A stretch of 64,000 nucleotides of DNA, taken from Echinicola rosea. GTDB lineage: Bacteria; Bacteroidota; Bacteroidia; Cytophagales; Cyclobacteriaceae. Both the position numbers and the translations under genes were made by a program. Location: positions 253,501-317,500 of the forward strand of contig NZ_CP040106.1 in NCBI RefSeq assembly GCF_005281475.1. Direction: 5' to 3'. Positions 47,241-55,979 of the stretch are shown here, one piece after another (the first letter of the stretch is position 1; each line of letters opens with the position of its first letter). Under the pieces are notes generated by a model. The model saw only the letters and a program-made list of their open reading frames with translations. It was not told the DNA's origin and searched no databases.

Positions 47241-48065
47241 TTATCTCCCTGCTAATTTTTTCCCCTCATCCTGAACTGCCGAGATATATTCATACAAACT
47301 CGTCACCCGATCGGATGGGTAAATAGCCCTCGCCTTGGCCAATTGTTTATAAGTCATCAGCAAGTCTCCATTATTGAAATGATGTACAGCGTCATTATAG
47401 TATTGCAGGCCTGCCAATTCCCGGAGTGAAATGGAAGCGTAGATGGTATTCTCCTCTGTGAATTGGGAAACCACACTTCCTAACTCTGCCAGTTGTTTAG
47501 CTTTGCCCCTCACCACTGCAGCATCAAACACCGATATGTATTGTGCCACAGCCTCTTGATCCTTAATAAACCCAGCACGAGGTTCAGTGCTCTCAAACAC
47601 ATACGTTTTATCATTCACTCCATGAATAAGTATAAAGACATGATAATCGGTTTCGATCACTTCATAATCAAAACCATACCGGTCCAGGAGCAGACCGTAA
47701 ATCGCAGAACCACTTACGCAGTCATATAATCCAGTTTTTAACGCATCATTAAAGGAACTGTGTTTCACATATTCTTTAAGTAAATACTGATGGGTCTTGT
47801 AAAAAATCTCTCCCAAAAACCACTCAGTATGATCTTTTCTATTGGATCGCTTATCCAACTTCTTTACCACCTTATCGAACTGGGCAGTTTCCACCTCTCC
47901 TGAAGCATGCAATGCAACTAACAGATCCATTGGCTCAGGATCATTTAAAAATAATTGTTCCTCTCTGGAATTCTCAAATACGGAAGATTCTAAGTCCCAC
48001 CCTTGAGACATCGCATGGCAAATACCCGCAAATAACACCGCTACACAAAATACCAACCTTTTCAC
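47241..48065 (-). CDS. Secreted transglutaminase-like hypothetical protein
   Basis: The chosen start is GTG at 48065: it follows a strong GGAGGG sequence, opens with a clear signal peptide (VKRLVFCVAVLFAGICHAMS), and a promoter-like motif (48098-48130) would lie inside any longer frame. The product is 274 residues. The segment LYDCVSGSAIYGLLLDRYGF, then TDYHVFILI and later a FEST acidic site, has the Cys...His...acidic order of a transglutaminase-like (papain-fold) domain, at about residues 130-195. TPR-like helices may follow (residues about 215-265). I do not recognise a named family. It is probably periplasmic, and the substrate is unknown. Confidence 0.6.
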   Translation of the reverse strand: MKRLVFCVAVLFAGICHAMSQGWDLESSVFENSREEQLFLNDPEPMDLLVALHASGEVETAQFDKVVKKLDKRSNRKDHTEWFLGEIFYKTHQYLLKEYVKHSSFNDALKTGLYDCVSGSAIYGLLLDRYGFDYEVIETDYHVFILIHGVNDKTYVFESTEPRAGFIKDQEAVAQYISVFDAAVVRGKAKQLAELGSVVSQFTEENTIYASISLRELAGLQYYNDAVHHFNNGDLLMTYKQLAKARAIYPSDRVTSLYEYISAVQDEGKKLAGR

Positions 48066-48097
48066 CTTCCCTCCTTTCTTTATTATTTTAATATTAC

Positions 48098-48130
48098 TAA
48101 AATTAACAATTTGGTAACATTGGAGCAATA
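48098..48130 (-). promoter_or_regulatory. Possible promoter for the transglutaminase-like gene
   Basis: Minus strand: TATTG (48126-48130), 20 bases, TAATTTTA (48098-48105). Both boxes are one base off consensus. A start near 48091 would give a 25-base leader to the GTG with the GGAGGG sequence. Confidence 0.45.
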
Positions 48131-48490
48131 ATAACACCAGTTTTAACATATTAAGTTTTACAATACGTTCATTTTTAGCGCTTTATATATTTCCTAAACA
48201 TTAACACAAAACCAAAAAAAACCATAATTATACAAAAAAGCCCCCAAATACCTTCATTGCCGGTATACCGCGGCGAAGAACCTACACTTCAAAAAAATAG
48301 CTGTATCCTTTAACGTTACTTTTTAGAAACCTCTAAAAACAGCTTTCATTTATAGCACCACACACTTGATTTAAAGCCTTACTTTTATGTATATTACCTA
48401 TCCATTATAAACGACTGAGCACCTGACTACGATTATTTCCACTACCACTACTAGTTCACAAATTTTCCTTACGATCAAAAAGAAACTACG
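48131..48490. other. Divergent intergenic region with a small hairpin
   Basis: About 360 A+T-rich bases between divergent genes. One GC-rich spot near 48262-48286 (CTTC..TTGCCGGTATACCGCGGCGAAG) contains the palindrome CGGTATACCG and could fold. On the minus strand it is followed within about 20 bases by GGGGGCTTTTTTG. I see no gene and no convincing promoter for the plus-strand gene at 48491. Confidence 0.4.
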
Positions 48491-49333
48491 ATGAAAACAA
48501 ACATTTACACCTTACTCCTATGCCCTTTATTATTTTTTTCCATAGGCACCCCTGGGGTCGCACAAGAAATGCCGTCAAAGAAAAAAGACCTAGAGGCCGC
48601 CTATACGGTACACATGACTGAAATTTCTGCATTAAAGGAGCAAAATGGCAAGCTGGAAACAAAAGTCTCCAAACTTGAGGCAGACATCAGAAAACTGGGC
48701 TATGAAAAAGAAGGACTTCTTGAAGACCTTAACTCGCTCGACAACCAGTTATTGGAACTAAAAAAAAGCGAAGCATCCCTTAAAGCTGAACTCACCGAAA
48801 CACGAAATGAACTGGAAATCAACAAAGGGGTCAACATGCAACTCAAATCGATGCTTTCTTCATTAACTGCCGCCCAACAAGGTACTGAAAACCCCAATTC
48901 CCCTCAAACCGCACTTAGCAGCAATGGGACAGAAGCTCCGTATTACCTAGGTAGCTTCATCGGTACCGCACCCGAATCGGTGGTAAAGGATGAAAATGGA
49001 AATGACATGGTCATCAATGGCCAAAAAATTAAAACGCCACCTATCGCACATACCTTTACTTTTACACCTGACCTAAAAGTACGGCTGGAACAAGTCAATG
49101 AGAACGACCAATCGGTAAAACAACTCTCAGGTACTTACCAGATCACAAAAGACGATCCACAACAGTACGAAATCGTCTGCTCCGTAAACAATGGCTCAGA
49201 TATCACCCTTACCTATGCAATCACCATAGATAAAGCCAGTCAAAAGACGCTTTGCTCCCTGACCAACCAAGCCCCATTTGAATTACTAAAAAACATATTG
49301 GTGGATAATATCGGACAGATCACAACCGAATAA
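48491..49333 (+). CDS. Secreted coiled-coil hypothetical protein
   Basis: A 280-residue protein with a signal peptide (MKTNIYTLLLCPLLFFSIGT, cleavage near GVAQE), a heptad-patterned coiled coil at about residues 32-120 (LKEQNGKLETKVSKLEADIR and similar), a Ser/Asn/Gln-rich linker (residues about 124-150), and a C-terminal globular part rich in beta-strands (residues about 155-280) containing TFTFTPDLKVRLEQVNEND. I do not recognise a family. It probably lies in the periplasm, where the coiled coil would oligomerise it. It is convergent with dnaN and ends at a shared terminator. Confidence 0.6.
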   Translation: MKTNIYTLLLCPLLFFSIGTPGVAQEMPSKKKDLEAAYTVHMTEISALKEQNGKLETKVSKLEADIRKLGYEKEGLLEDLNSLDNQLLELKKSEASLKAELTETRNELEINKGVNMQLKSMLSSLTAAQQGTENPNSPQTALSSNGTEAPYYLGSFIGTAPESVVKDENGNDMVINGQKIKTPPIAHTFTFTPDLKVRLEQVNENDQSVKQLSGTYQITKDDPQQYEIVCSVNNGSDITLTYAITIDKASQKTLCSLTNQAPFELLKNILVDNIGQITTE

Positions 49334-49340
49334 AAATAAA

Positions 49341-49373
49341 AAAGCCACGAACTGAAACACAGTCGTGGCTTTT
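49341..49373. terminator. Bidirectional terminator between the coiled-coil gene and dnaN
   Basis: AAAGCCACGA and CTG pair with CAG and TCGTGGCTTT (one bulged A), loop AAACA. The stem is flanked by A-rich sequence on the left and T-rich on the right, so it can serve both convergent genes. Confidence 0.88.
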
Positions 49374-49393
49374 ACTCTTTTTATATCGATTGC

Positions 49394-50518
49394 TTATACG
49401 TAATTGTTCAGCATCACGGGCATCACAAGCATTAGGATGTCTTCGTTCTCATCTTTATCGCTCGGAACGATAAGACCTGCACGGTTTGGCGCACTAAATT
49501 TCAGGGTCACTTGCTTGGAGCTTATATTGTTCAGCATCTCTACCAAAAATTTTGCATTGAAACCAATCTCAATATCCTCACCATCATGCTCGCAAGAGAG
49601 TCTTTCATTCGCCTCGTTGGAGAAATCAAGGTCTTCAGCCGAAATTTGCAATTCACTTCCTGTCAATTTCAGCCTCACCTGATGGGTTGTTTTATTGGCA
49701 TAAATCGCGATTCTTCTTAATGAACTCAAAAACTCCACCCGATCGATGGTCATGTTGTTTTCATTGTCCACAGGAATGACATTCTCATAATCAGGGTAAC
49801 GCTCGTCCACCAAGCGGCATATCATCTGGATATTTCCAAATTTAAAATACGCATTGGATGAATTGAATTCTACCGTTACCGGCACGTTTTCAGAAGGCAG
49901 TGTAGATTTCAGCAAATTAAGCGCCTTTCTGGGTACGATAATACTAGCTGCTTCAGGAGCCGCGATATCCACCCTGCGATAACGGATCAATCGATGTCCG
50001 TCTGTAGCGACAAAAGTCGTATTGGTATTGCTCAAATTCACATAAACCCCTGTCATTGCTGGCCTGAGCTCATCATTGCTGGTTGCAAAAATCGTGTTAT
50101 TGATTGCACTGCTCAACACATCCGTGGACATATCTACTGCTGTGGCATTGCTTACAGAAGGGATCTTTGGAAAATCAGTCGCATTCTCCCCAGCCAACTT
50201 GTAGCGGCCATTGTCTGAGCTGATCTCTATGCTATAGGTATCATGATCAATGCTAAATGTCACCGGTTGTTCTGGCAAATTTTTCAAGGTTTCGATAAGA
50301 ATCCTGGCCGGCACCGCTATATTCCCATCTTCTTTAGCCTCCACATCTATTTCTGTCATCATGGAAGTCTGAAGATCGGATGCCGTAATGGTCAATTTCC
50401 CTTCTTTTATTTCAAAAAGGAAATTCTCAAGTATCGGCACTACCGGATTAGTGGTCACCACTCCATTGATTCCCGAAAGTTGCTTCAAAAGAGCTGAAGA
50501 AGAAACAATAAATTTCAT
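49394..50518 (-). CDS. dnaN: DNA polymerase III subunit beta (sliding clamp)
   Basis: The ring-shaped processivity clamp. The 374-residue protein shows the three-fold clamp domain pattern: MKFIVSSSALLKQLSGINGV at the start, VFATD-type sequence TTFVATDGHRLIRYRRVDI about residue 170, and the C-terminal VMPVMLNNYV. Its length is normal. It stands alone, not with dnaA, as is common in Bacteroidota. A possible promoter is at 50551-50584. Confidence 0.97.
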   Translation of the reverse strand: MKFIVSSSALLKQLSGINGVVTTNPVVPILENFLFEIKEGKLTITASDLQTSMMTEIDVEAKEDGNIAVPARILIETLKNLPEQPVTFSIDHDTYSIEISSDNGRYKLAGENATDFPKIPSVSNATAVDMSTDVLSSAINNTIFATSNDELRPAMTGVYVNLSNTNTTFVATDGHRLIRYRRVDIAAPEAASIIVPRKALNLLKSTLPSENVPVTVEFNSSNAYFKFGNIQMICRLVDERYPDYENVIPVDNENNMTIDRVEFLSSLRRIAIYANKTTHQVRLKLTGSELQISAEDLDFSNEANERLSCEHDGEDIEIGFNAKFLVEMLNNISSKQVTLKFSAPNRAGLIVPSDKDENEDILMLVMPVMLNNYV

Positions 50519-50550
50519 GCGAGTATGATTTAGTTATTCAAGGTTAAAGC

Positions 50551-50584
50551 CAAAATTAATGTTAGTAAGTTCTAAAAAACCAAC
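50551..50584 (-). promoter_or_regulatory. Possible promoter of dnaN
   Basis: Minus strand: GTTG (50581-50584), 22 bases, TAATTTTG (50551-50558). The -7 box is consensus and the -33 box is one base off. The leader to the dnaN ATG would be about 26 bases. Confidence 0.45.
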
Positions 50585-50959
50585 AAATCCTAACACTCCA
50601 ACCTGAGGCTTATATTTCAATTAGTTTTCAACAGGGTAAATTTATAAATAAAATTAGAAAAGCAGGTACCTATGGGCAATTTCTACCCAAAAAATATTCA
50701 CCACGCCAAAACAAAAATCCTTAGGCATTTCGCCACTGATAGAATTGGTAAAGACATACAGGGTTCTTGAGTTGTCATAAATCTGTGTGCACCCTTATGA
50801 TTTGTGCCTTCTCTAGTCCTGCACCTGACATGCGGACTGCTGATAAAGGTACTTGTAATACCACCTTGTGGAGAAGCTACGCCCAAAAAACATAGCATGA
50901 TCCACAATTGGTAATGATCAAATCAAAGCCAACAACCATCATGTGGTGGCCAGTCCTTG
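50585..50959. other. Gene-free stretch between dnaN and gldG
   Basis: About 375 bases. A 69-codon minus frame (50698-50907) is open but has no family features, and its codon pattern looks accidental. The phrase CCACGCCAAAACAAAAATCC... near 50701 looks like an edge of an interspersed repeat, but no second copy is visible in this window. No terminator is evident after gldG. Confidence 0.35.
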
Positions 50960-52675
50960 CTACCTCCGCTTAGCATATTTGCGCCTGCGCAAATAAACCT
51001 TTACCAAACCAATAACAAGGATCAAGCCTACAGGAAGCGCTACATTAATGAATTGCCAGGTACTTTTTTCGGCCTGGACACGCTTTTTATCAAGTGGACG
51101 AATTTTAAGGTCCTTGCTTCTTGTGGCCATGATGCCATTTGGATCCACCAAATATTTGAGCATGTTTTGCAGCAACTCGCGATTGGCGAAATTAGCCTCT
51201 GAGTCAGGATTCACACCTAGCGGAAGTGGATCACCGGAAGAGGGATCCTTGAGTCCCTGAAGCCAGTCACCATCTCCCGTCACGATAAGGGCACCATCAG
51301 AAGACTTTTCCCTAAAATCCGGATCATCCTCAAAGGCCTTCGGCAAAAAACGGTTCTCGAAAACAGAAGAAAATGTTCCTTCGAGCAAGTACGCCAAGGG
51401 AAGGTTACTTTGGTCAAAAAGGGAAATGTCCGGCTCCTGAGACATATCCTCAAACGCCACCCGGACGGGCTGTTGCATCTTCCTGCTGTATTGACCGCTA
51501 AAAATCAACGGCGTTTTGTTCACTCCAGTAGCCTTCACCGTATCCAGTGAACTGACCATCCTGAACATCACCTGATCAAAGCCTTTGACGATCACATGAT
51601 CACTCATCCTATTGGCCACAACATAAAATGGCCAAGGAAGTGGGACAATTTGTGATTGGTTACCAAATTCACCCGCTACCACTGGATAATAACCAAAATT
51701 CATGTCCTGGACCAGGTCTTTATTTATGCGTACACCATAATTGAACAACATCCGATCCAGCCCTGTTTCGAAGCCCACCGCCACGGTTCCTTCTCCTCCT
51801 GCCTTCTCCAAGTCCACTGCAAGCGGATCAATTCCCATCAACAGCTTGCCACCACGCATTAAATATTGGTCCAAAAGGTATATTTCCCGTTCCGAATAAG
51901 CATCCCTGGGACCCGCCACAATTACCACATCAAAACTCAAAAGATCCTTCACTGACTTGGCCTGCTGAAGTGGCACTTTATACACTTCATAATCCTCAGA
52001 AAGTGCCTCCACTATCCCAAAGCCCTGATCATCTTGCAGTTCCCCGTGATTAGTAATCATGGCCACTGCACGCTTTTCCTTTCTGGTCAATTTGCGAATC
52101 ATGTTAACCAGCTCATATTCCAGGTTTTCAACGGACAAGTTGAGAATCTGATCCGGTGACATGCCCCTGTTCCCCTTTAGAAGTAGCCCACCGGTTTCAT
52201 GGGTGGTATTCCTAATGATCACTCCCGGGAAAATAAGTCGTGACGTTTGTGCTCCGTTTTCTGTGGCAAATAGGTTGGTAGGGTTAATCCCAAACTCTGA
52301 AAGGTAAATGATGTATTCATCTCGTTCCTCTTTGCTTTTGATCCCCAAAGGGTCAAAATACCTGAACGTGATAGGAGCTGCACTGTAGGCATTAAACGTC
52401 TCGAGCGTAGCTTCTATGTTCTGCTGAAACCTTCTCATACCCCCCGGCAGCTTTCCGGAAAGCAAAATATCTACTTCCAATGGTTCTTCGATCGCCTCTA
52501 AAACCGCCTTGGTAGAAGGATGTAACGAATATCGCTTTTCTTCGGTCAAGTCAATTCTAAAACGTGTAAATTCACTCAACAAAAAGAGGATTCCCCACAA
52601 CACTCCCAACAAAACGATCCCCACAATCAATCGCTTTCTCTTTTTCAGACGAATATCAACGGACTGCTGCTTCAT
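50960..52675 (-). CDS. gldG: Gliding-motility ABC transporter-associated protein GldG
   Basis: GldG is part of the GldA-GldF-GldG ABC transporter first tied to gliding in Flavobacterium johnsoniae. The ATG at 52675 gives 571 residues starting MKQQSVDIRLKKRKRLIVGI and overlaps the gldF stop as ATGA; a longer frame would overlap gldF by 52 bases. There is one membrane segment near the N-terminus (about residues 15-35) and one near the C-terminus (about 540-560), with a large extracytoplasmic domain between. That domain carries the ABC-type uncharacterised transport signature RKLTRKEKRAVAMITNHGEL and DVVIVAGPRDAYSEREIYLL. Its homologues also occur in non-gliding bacteria, so motility cannot be inferred from this gene alone. 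Confidence 0.92.
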   Translation of the reverse strand: MKQQSVDIRLKKRKRLIVGIVLLGVLWGILFLLSEFTRFRIDLTEEKRYSLHPSTKAVLEAIEEPLEVDILLSGKLPGGMRRFQQNIEATLETFNAYSAAPITFRYFDPLGIKSKEERDEYIIYLSEFGINPTNLFATENGAQTSRLIFPGVIIRNTTHETGGLLLKGNRGMSPDQILNLSVENLEYELVNMIRKLTRKEKRAVAMITNHGELQDDQGFGIVEALSEDYEVYKVPLQQAKSVKDLLSFDVVIVAGPRDAYSEREIYLLDQYLMRGGKLLMGIDPLAVDLEKAGGEGTVAVGFETGLDRMLFNYGVRINKDLVQDMNFGYYPVVAGEFGNQSQIVPLPWPFYVVANRMSDHVIVKGFDQVMFRMVSSLDTVKATGVNKTPLIFSGQYSRKMQQPVRVAFEDMSQEPDISLFDQSNLPLAYLLEGTFSSVFENRFLPKAFEDDPDFREKSSDGALIVTGDGDWLQGLKDPSSGDPLPLGVNPDSEANFANRELLQNMLKYLVDPNGIMATRSKDLKIRPLDKKRVQAEKSTWQFINVALPVGLILVIGLVKVYLRRRKYAKRR

Positions 52676-53394
52676 CTTTTCCGAATCAATAAGGTGGTGA
52701 CGATAATCAAGGAAATGATCCATCCCAAAAAGTAATACACATCACCGCTGGCGATCACGCCACGGCTCATGCTCTCATAATGATAGCCCAAGCTAAGGTC
52801 TTCCACTAGCAGAACCAAACTACTTGTGGACAGTATATCTGCTAATGCAGTAAAACCAAAGTAAAGCACAAAGCTCAAAAATGCCCCGATCACAAAAGCC
52901 GTGATCTGATTATCGGTCAATGCCGAACTGAACAGTCCTATCGCCGCAAAGACAGCACCTATTAGCAGCATCCCCAAAAAAGACCCCAAAAATCCCGCAG
53001 TGTCGATATTGCCTACTGGTGCCCCTAGCTGATAAATACTGAAATAATACAACCAAGTAGGCAATACTGCCAATGTGATCACCACAACAGCGGCTATGTA
53101 TTTGGAGATTACAATTTGGTGGGGCTTCAGTGGAGCAGTCATCAGCAATTCCCAGGTACCGCTTTTCTTTTCCTCTGAGATCATCCGCATGGTGATAGCA
53201 GGAACCATAAAAACAAACACATAGGGAGTGTACACGAACAAGGCCTCCAAATCTGCAAACCCATACGTTAACACACTCGTTTCTGGAAACACCCATACCA
53301 ACAGCCCCAAAGCAACTAGGAATACAGAAATAATCAAATAGCCCGTGAGGTGATTAAAAAAAGCGTTGAATTCTTTATATACTAAACTGATCAT
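52672..53394 (-). CDS. gldF: ABC transporter permease GldF
   Basis: The permease of the GldAFG transporter: 240 residues with six hydrophobic segments (about residues 17-37, 52-72, 101-122, 136-158, 165-188, 215-237). It starts MISLVYKEFNAFFNHLTGYL, the ABC-2 type N-terminus, and has RMISEEKKSGTWELLMTAPL, the cytoplasmic coupling loop. Its start overlaps the end of gldA by 20 bases and its stop overlaps gldG by 4, a tightly coupled operon. Confidence 0.93.
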   Translation of the reverse strand: MISLVYKEFNAFFNHLTGYLIISVFLVALGLLVWVFPETSVLTYGFADLEALFVYTPYVFVFMVPAITMRMISEEKKSGTWELLMTAPLKPHQIVISKYIAAVVVITLAVLPTWLYYFSIYQLGAPVGNIDTAGFLGSFLGMLLIGAVFAAIGLFSSALTDNQITAFVIGAFLSFVLYFGFTALADILSTSSLVLLVEDLSLGYHYESMSRGVIASGDVYYFLGWIISLIIVTTLLIRKR

Positions 53395-54307
53395 TTTTGG
53401 TGCTGGTTAACTGACGAAATATGGACTCCAGGTTTCGCTCTTCTTGGCGGAGGCTAAGCAAGGAAAGGGATTTTTCACTGACCAGCTCCATGATCTCCTT
53501 TCTTAATATAGATGCATCTTTTGCCTTCAGCTGGAAATACCCCTCACCCAAAACGCGTAATTTATCCAGCCCCTGCATCGCGGCAAACCACTCTTCCTTT
53601 AGCTTTTCTTGTGTTTCAAGGTACAGCACCGTCTCTGCTTCGCTTGACGTCATATTCGCCAATAAGTCTTGGGCCACTACCTGGCCTTGATCGATGATGA
53701 CTACTTTCTCACACAGTGCCTCCACTTCCTGCATCACATGGGTACTGAGAATAAGGGTCTTTTCCTTACTGATTGACTTGATCAGCTTACGGATATACAC
53801 CAGCTGGTTTGGGTCCAGGCCTGAAGTAGGTTCATCCAAGATGATAACCTCCGGATCGTGCACCAAGGCTTTGGCCAGGCCTACCCGCTGTCGGTATCCC
53901 TTGGATAGTGCACCTATTTTTTTGTGCTGCTCGTCACCAAGCCCACAGGCATCTATCACTCCATCAATTCGGGAGTTGGCTTCTGGGCCTTGGACTTGGT
54001 AAAGCCCTGCCATAAAAGCCAAAAATTCCCTTACATACATTTCCAAGTACAAGGGATTGTGCTCGGGCAAGTAGCCAATCATCTTGCTTGCCTCGCGGGG
54101 ACGGTCAACGACCGAAACTCCATTTACCCATACATCTCCTACATCAGGAAGAAGGAAGCCTGCGGCAATTTTCATAGCAGTGGACTTTCCGGCTCCATTC
54201 GGGCCCAAAAAGCCCAATACCTGGCCTTTCTCAGCGATAAAGTTCACCTTGTCCAAGGCTTTCTGTTGCCCATAATATTTACTTAGCTCCTTTACTTCCA
54301 AAGACAT
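53375..54307 (-). CDS. gldA: ABC transporter ATP-binding protein GldA
   Basis: The ATPase of the GldAFG system, 310 residues. Walker A GPNGAGKST is at residues 35-43, the signature LSKGYRQRVGLAKAL near residue 134, Walker B EVIILDEPTSGLDP near residue 156, and the switch histidine is in LILSTHVMQEVE. A C-terminal extension of about 80 residues is typical of GldA and related ABC-2 ATPases. In F. johnsoniae gldA is separate from gldFG; here the three form one overlapping operon. Confidence 0.94.
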   Translation of the reverse strand: MSLEVKELSKYYGQQKALDKVNFIAEKGQVLGFLGPNGAGKSTAMKIAAGFLLPDVGDVWVNGVSVVDRPREASKMIGYLPEHNPLYLEMYVREFLAFMAGLYQVQGPEANSRIDGVIDACGLGDEQHKKIGALSKGYRQRVGLAKALVHDPEVIILDEPTSGLDPNQLVYIRKLIKSISKEKTLILSTHVMQEVEALCEKVVIIDQGQVVAQDLLANMTSSEAETVLYLETQEKLKEEWFAAMQGLDKLRVLGEGYFQLKAKDASILRKEIMELVSEKSLSLLSLRQEERNLESIFRQLTSTKNDQFSI

Positions 54308-54478
54308 GTCATTGCTCTCCTTCTAATATCATGGTTTGGTAAATTTGTGCCCTAATGTGCAAAACCACCCCAAATTGTCCTTTTTTTTGGAGTTATAAAA
54401 CATTTCAAACTAAAAAGTTCTTAACCGCTTATTTTTATCCCTTCGATCTTTTCTTAAATTGAGTAACAAGCAACCTTT

Positions 54479-55780
54479 ATGGATATGATAAAAAAGCATT
54501 TACTTCCCGTTTTCCTCTTTTTTGGAGGCACCGTCTGCGCCCAATCCTCCCTTCACCAAGAAATCGATGACCAAGCTGCCTTCATCGAACATAAAGTGAT
54601 CGAATGGCGGCGTGACATCCACGAAAACCCAGAACTTGGCAATCAGGAGACGAGAACAGCGCAGCTCATCGCCACACATCTCCGTTCATTGGGAGTCGAA
54701 GTGGAAGAGAACATTGCCGTCACGGGAGTTGTGGGCTTATTAAAAGGAGGCCATCCAGGGCCGACCGTGGCCATCCGAGCAGATATGGATGCCCTTCCAG
54801 TTACAGAACGTAACGACCTCCCTTTCAAATCCACCAAAAAAACCATCTACAATGACCAGGAAGTAGGGGTGATGCATGCTTGTGGCCACGACACCCATGT
54901 AGCCATTTTGATGGGCGTAGCCGAAGTGCTGTCCTCCATCAAAGACGATCTCCAAGGTACCGTAAAGTTTATCTTCCAACCTGCCGAAGAGGGAGTTTTT
55001 GAAGAGGGGGTCACCTCTTGGGGAGCCAAACAGATGGTCGAAGAAGGCGTGATGCAGGGCGTAGATGCTGTTTTTGGCCTGCATATCAATTCCCAAACTG
55101 AAGTGGGCAATATCAAATACCGCTCTGGACCAGCCATGGCGGCAGTGGACAACCTCAAACTTACCGTTAATGGACGCCAGGCCCACGGAGCATACCCTTG
55201 GTCTTCTGTAGATCCTATCGTCACCTCCTCCCAAATCATCAATGCACTTCAGACAATCATCAGCCGAAACGTCAACATCACCGAAAATCCTGCTATTGTC
55301 ACCATCGGAAGTATCCATGGTGGTGTGAGACAAAATATCATTCCGGAAAAAGTCGAGATGTTGGGCACCATCAGAACATATGGGACATCACAGCAAGCAC
55401 TCATCCATCAGCGGATCACTGAAATCGCCACCAAGACAGGTGAAGCTGCAGGCGCCAGGGTAGATGTAAAAATAGATAAGATCTATCCGGCGACGATTAA
55501 CGACCCTGAGCTTACCGAAAAGATGGTAAACACCTTAAAGCATGTGGCCGGAGACGAGCATGTCATCTATCACGACCCTATCACGGGAGCAGAAGATTTT
55601 AGCTATTTCCAGCAGGAAGCCCCAGGCCTTTTCATTTTCTTGGGCGGTATGCCAAAAGGTGCCGACCCCACCAAAGTGGCCGCCCACCACACGCCTGATT
55701 TCTTCATCGACGAATCTGGATTACTACTTGGAGTCCGCGCCCTTAGCTACCTGACCATAGACTATATGCAAATGCAGTGA
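54479..55780 (+). CDS. M20 family metallo-amidohydrolase, exported
   Basis: A zinc-dependent amidohydrolase of the M20D group (hippurate/N-acyl-amino-acid/IAA-conjugate hydrolase type). The 433-residue product has a signal peptide (MDMIKKHLLPVFLFFGGTVC, cleavage near AQS), the metal-site motif MHACGHDTHVAILMG, FQPAEEGVFEEGV with catalytic Glu, and HHTPDFFIDE near the C-terminus; the dimerisation domain lies between (residues about 205-315). It is probably periplasmic and cleaves an N-acyl amino acid or dipeptide; the exact substrate is unknown. A hairpin follows its stop. Confidence 0.92.
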   Translation: MDMIKKHLLPVFLFFGGTVCAQSSLHQEIDDQAAFIEHKVIEWRRDIHENPELGNQETRTAQLIATHLRSLGVEVEENIAVTGVVGLLKGGHPGPTVAIRADMDALPVTERNDLPFKSTKKTIYNDQEVGVMHACGHDTHVAILMGVAEVLSSIKDDLQGTVKFIFQPAEEGVFEEGVTSWGAKQMVEEGVMQGVDAVFGLHINSQTEVGNIKYRSGPAMAAVDNLKLTVNGRQAHGAYPWSSVDPIVTSSQIINALQTIISRNVNITENPAIVTIGSIHGGVRQNIIPEKVEMLGTIRTYGTSQQALIHQRITEIATKTGEAAGARVDVKIDKIYPATINDPELTEKMVNTLKHVAGDEHVIYHDPITGAEDFSYFQQEAPGLFIFLGGMPKGADPTKVAAHHTPDFFIDESGLLLGVRALSYLTIDYMQMQ

Positions 55781-55782
55781 TT

Positions 55783-55826
55783 GCCAATCCTGTCCTCCTG
55801 CACTTTCCTGATGAGGATGGATTGGC
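55783..55826 (+). terminator. Possible terminator after the M20 gene
   Basis: GCCAATCC and TCCTC (55783-55797) pair with GAGGA and GGATTGGC (55813-55826) around a 15-base loop, with an internal bulge. It is followed only by CTTTATC, so the U-tract is poor. Confidence 0.45.
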
Positions 55827-55979
55827 CTTTATCATTTGCACATGTTAACAGGCTCTTGACGACCTTTTTGGAACATCCCGCATTGTGCTCCCGCACAAGA
55901 TACGGTCTTAGCCGAAGGAAACTTAGCACCTGCATCTATCTGGGCACTTTGCCCTACATCTCTGTGGATCATGATCCTT

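Noticed and set aside
50698..50907. Minus-strand 69-codon frame between dnaN and gldG
   Set aside because: No family features, no start context or promoter; looks like repeat-derived or random sequence.
55827..55979. Possible gene remnant between the M20 and flavin reductase genes
   Set aside because: Short frames on both strands without recognisable motifs; not enough to call a pseudogene.
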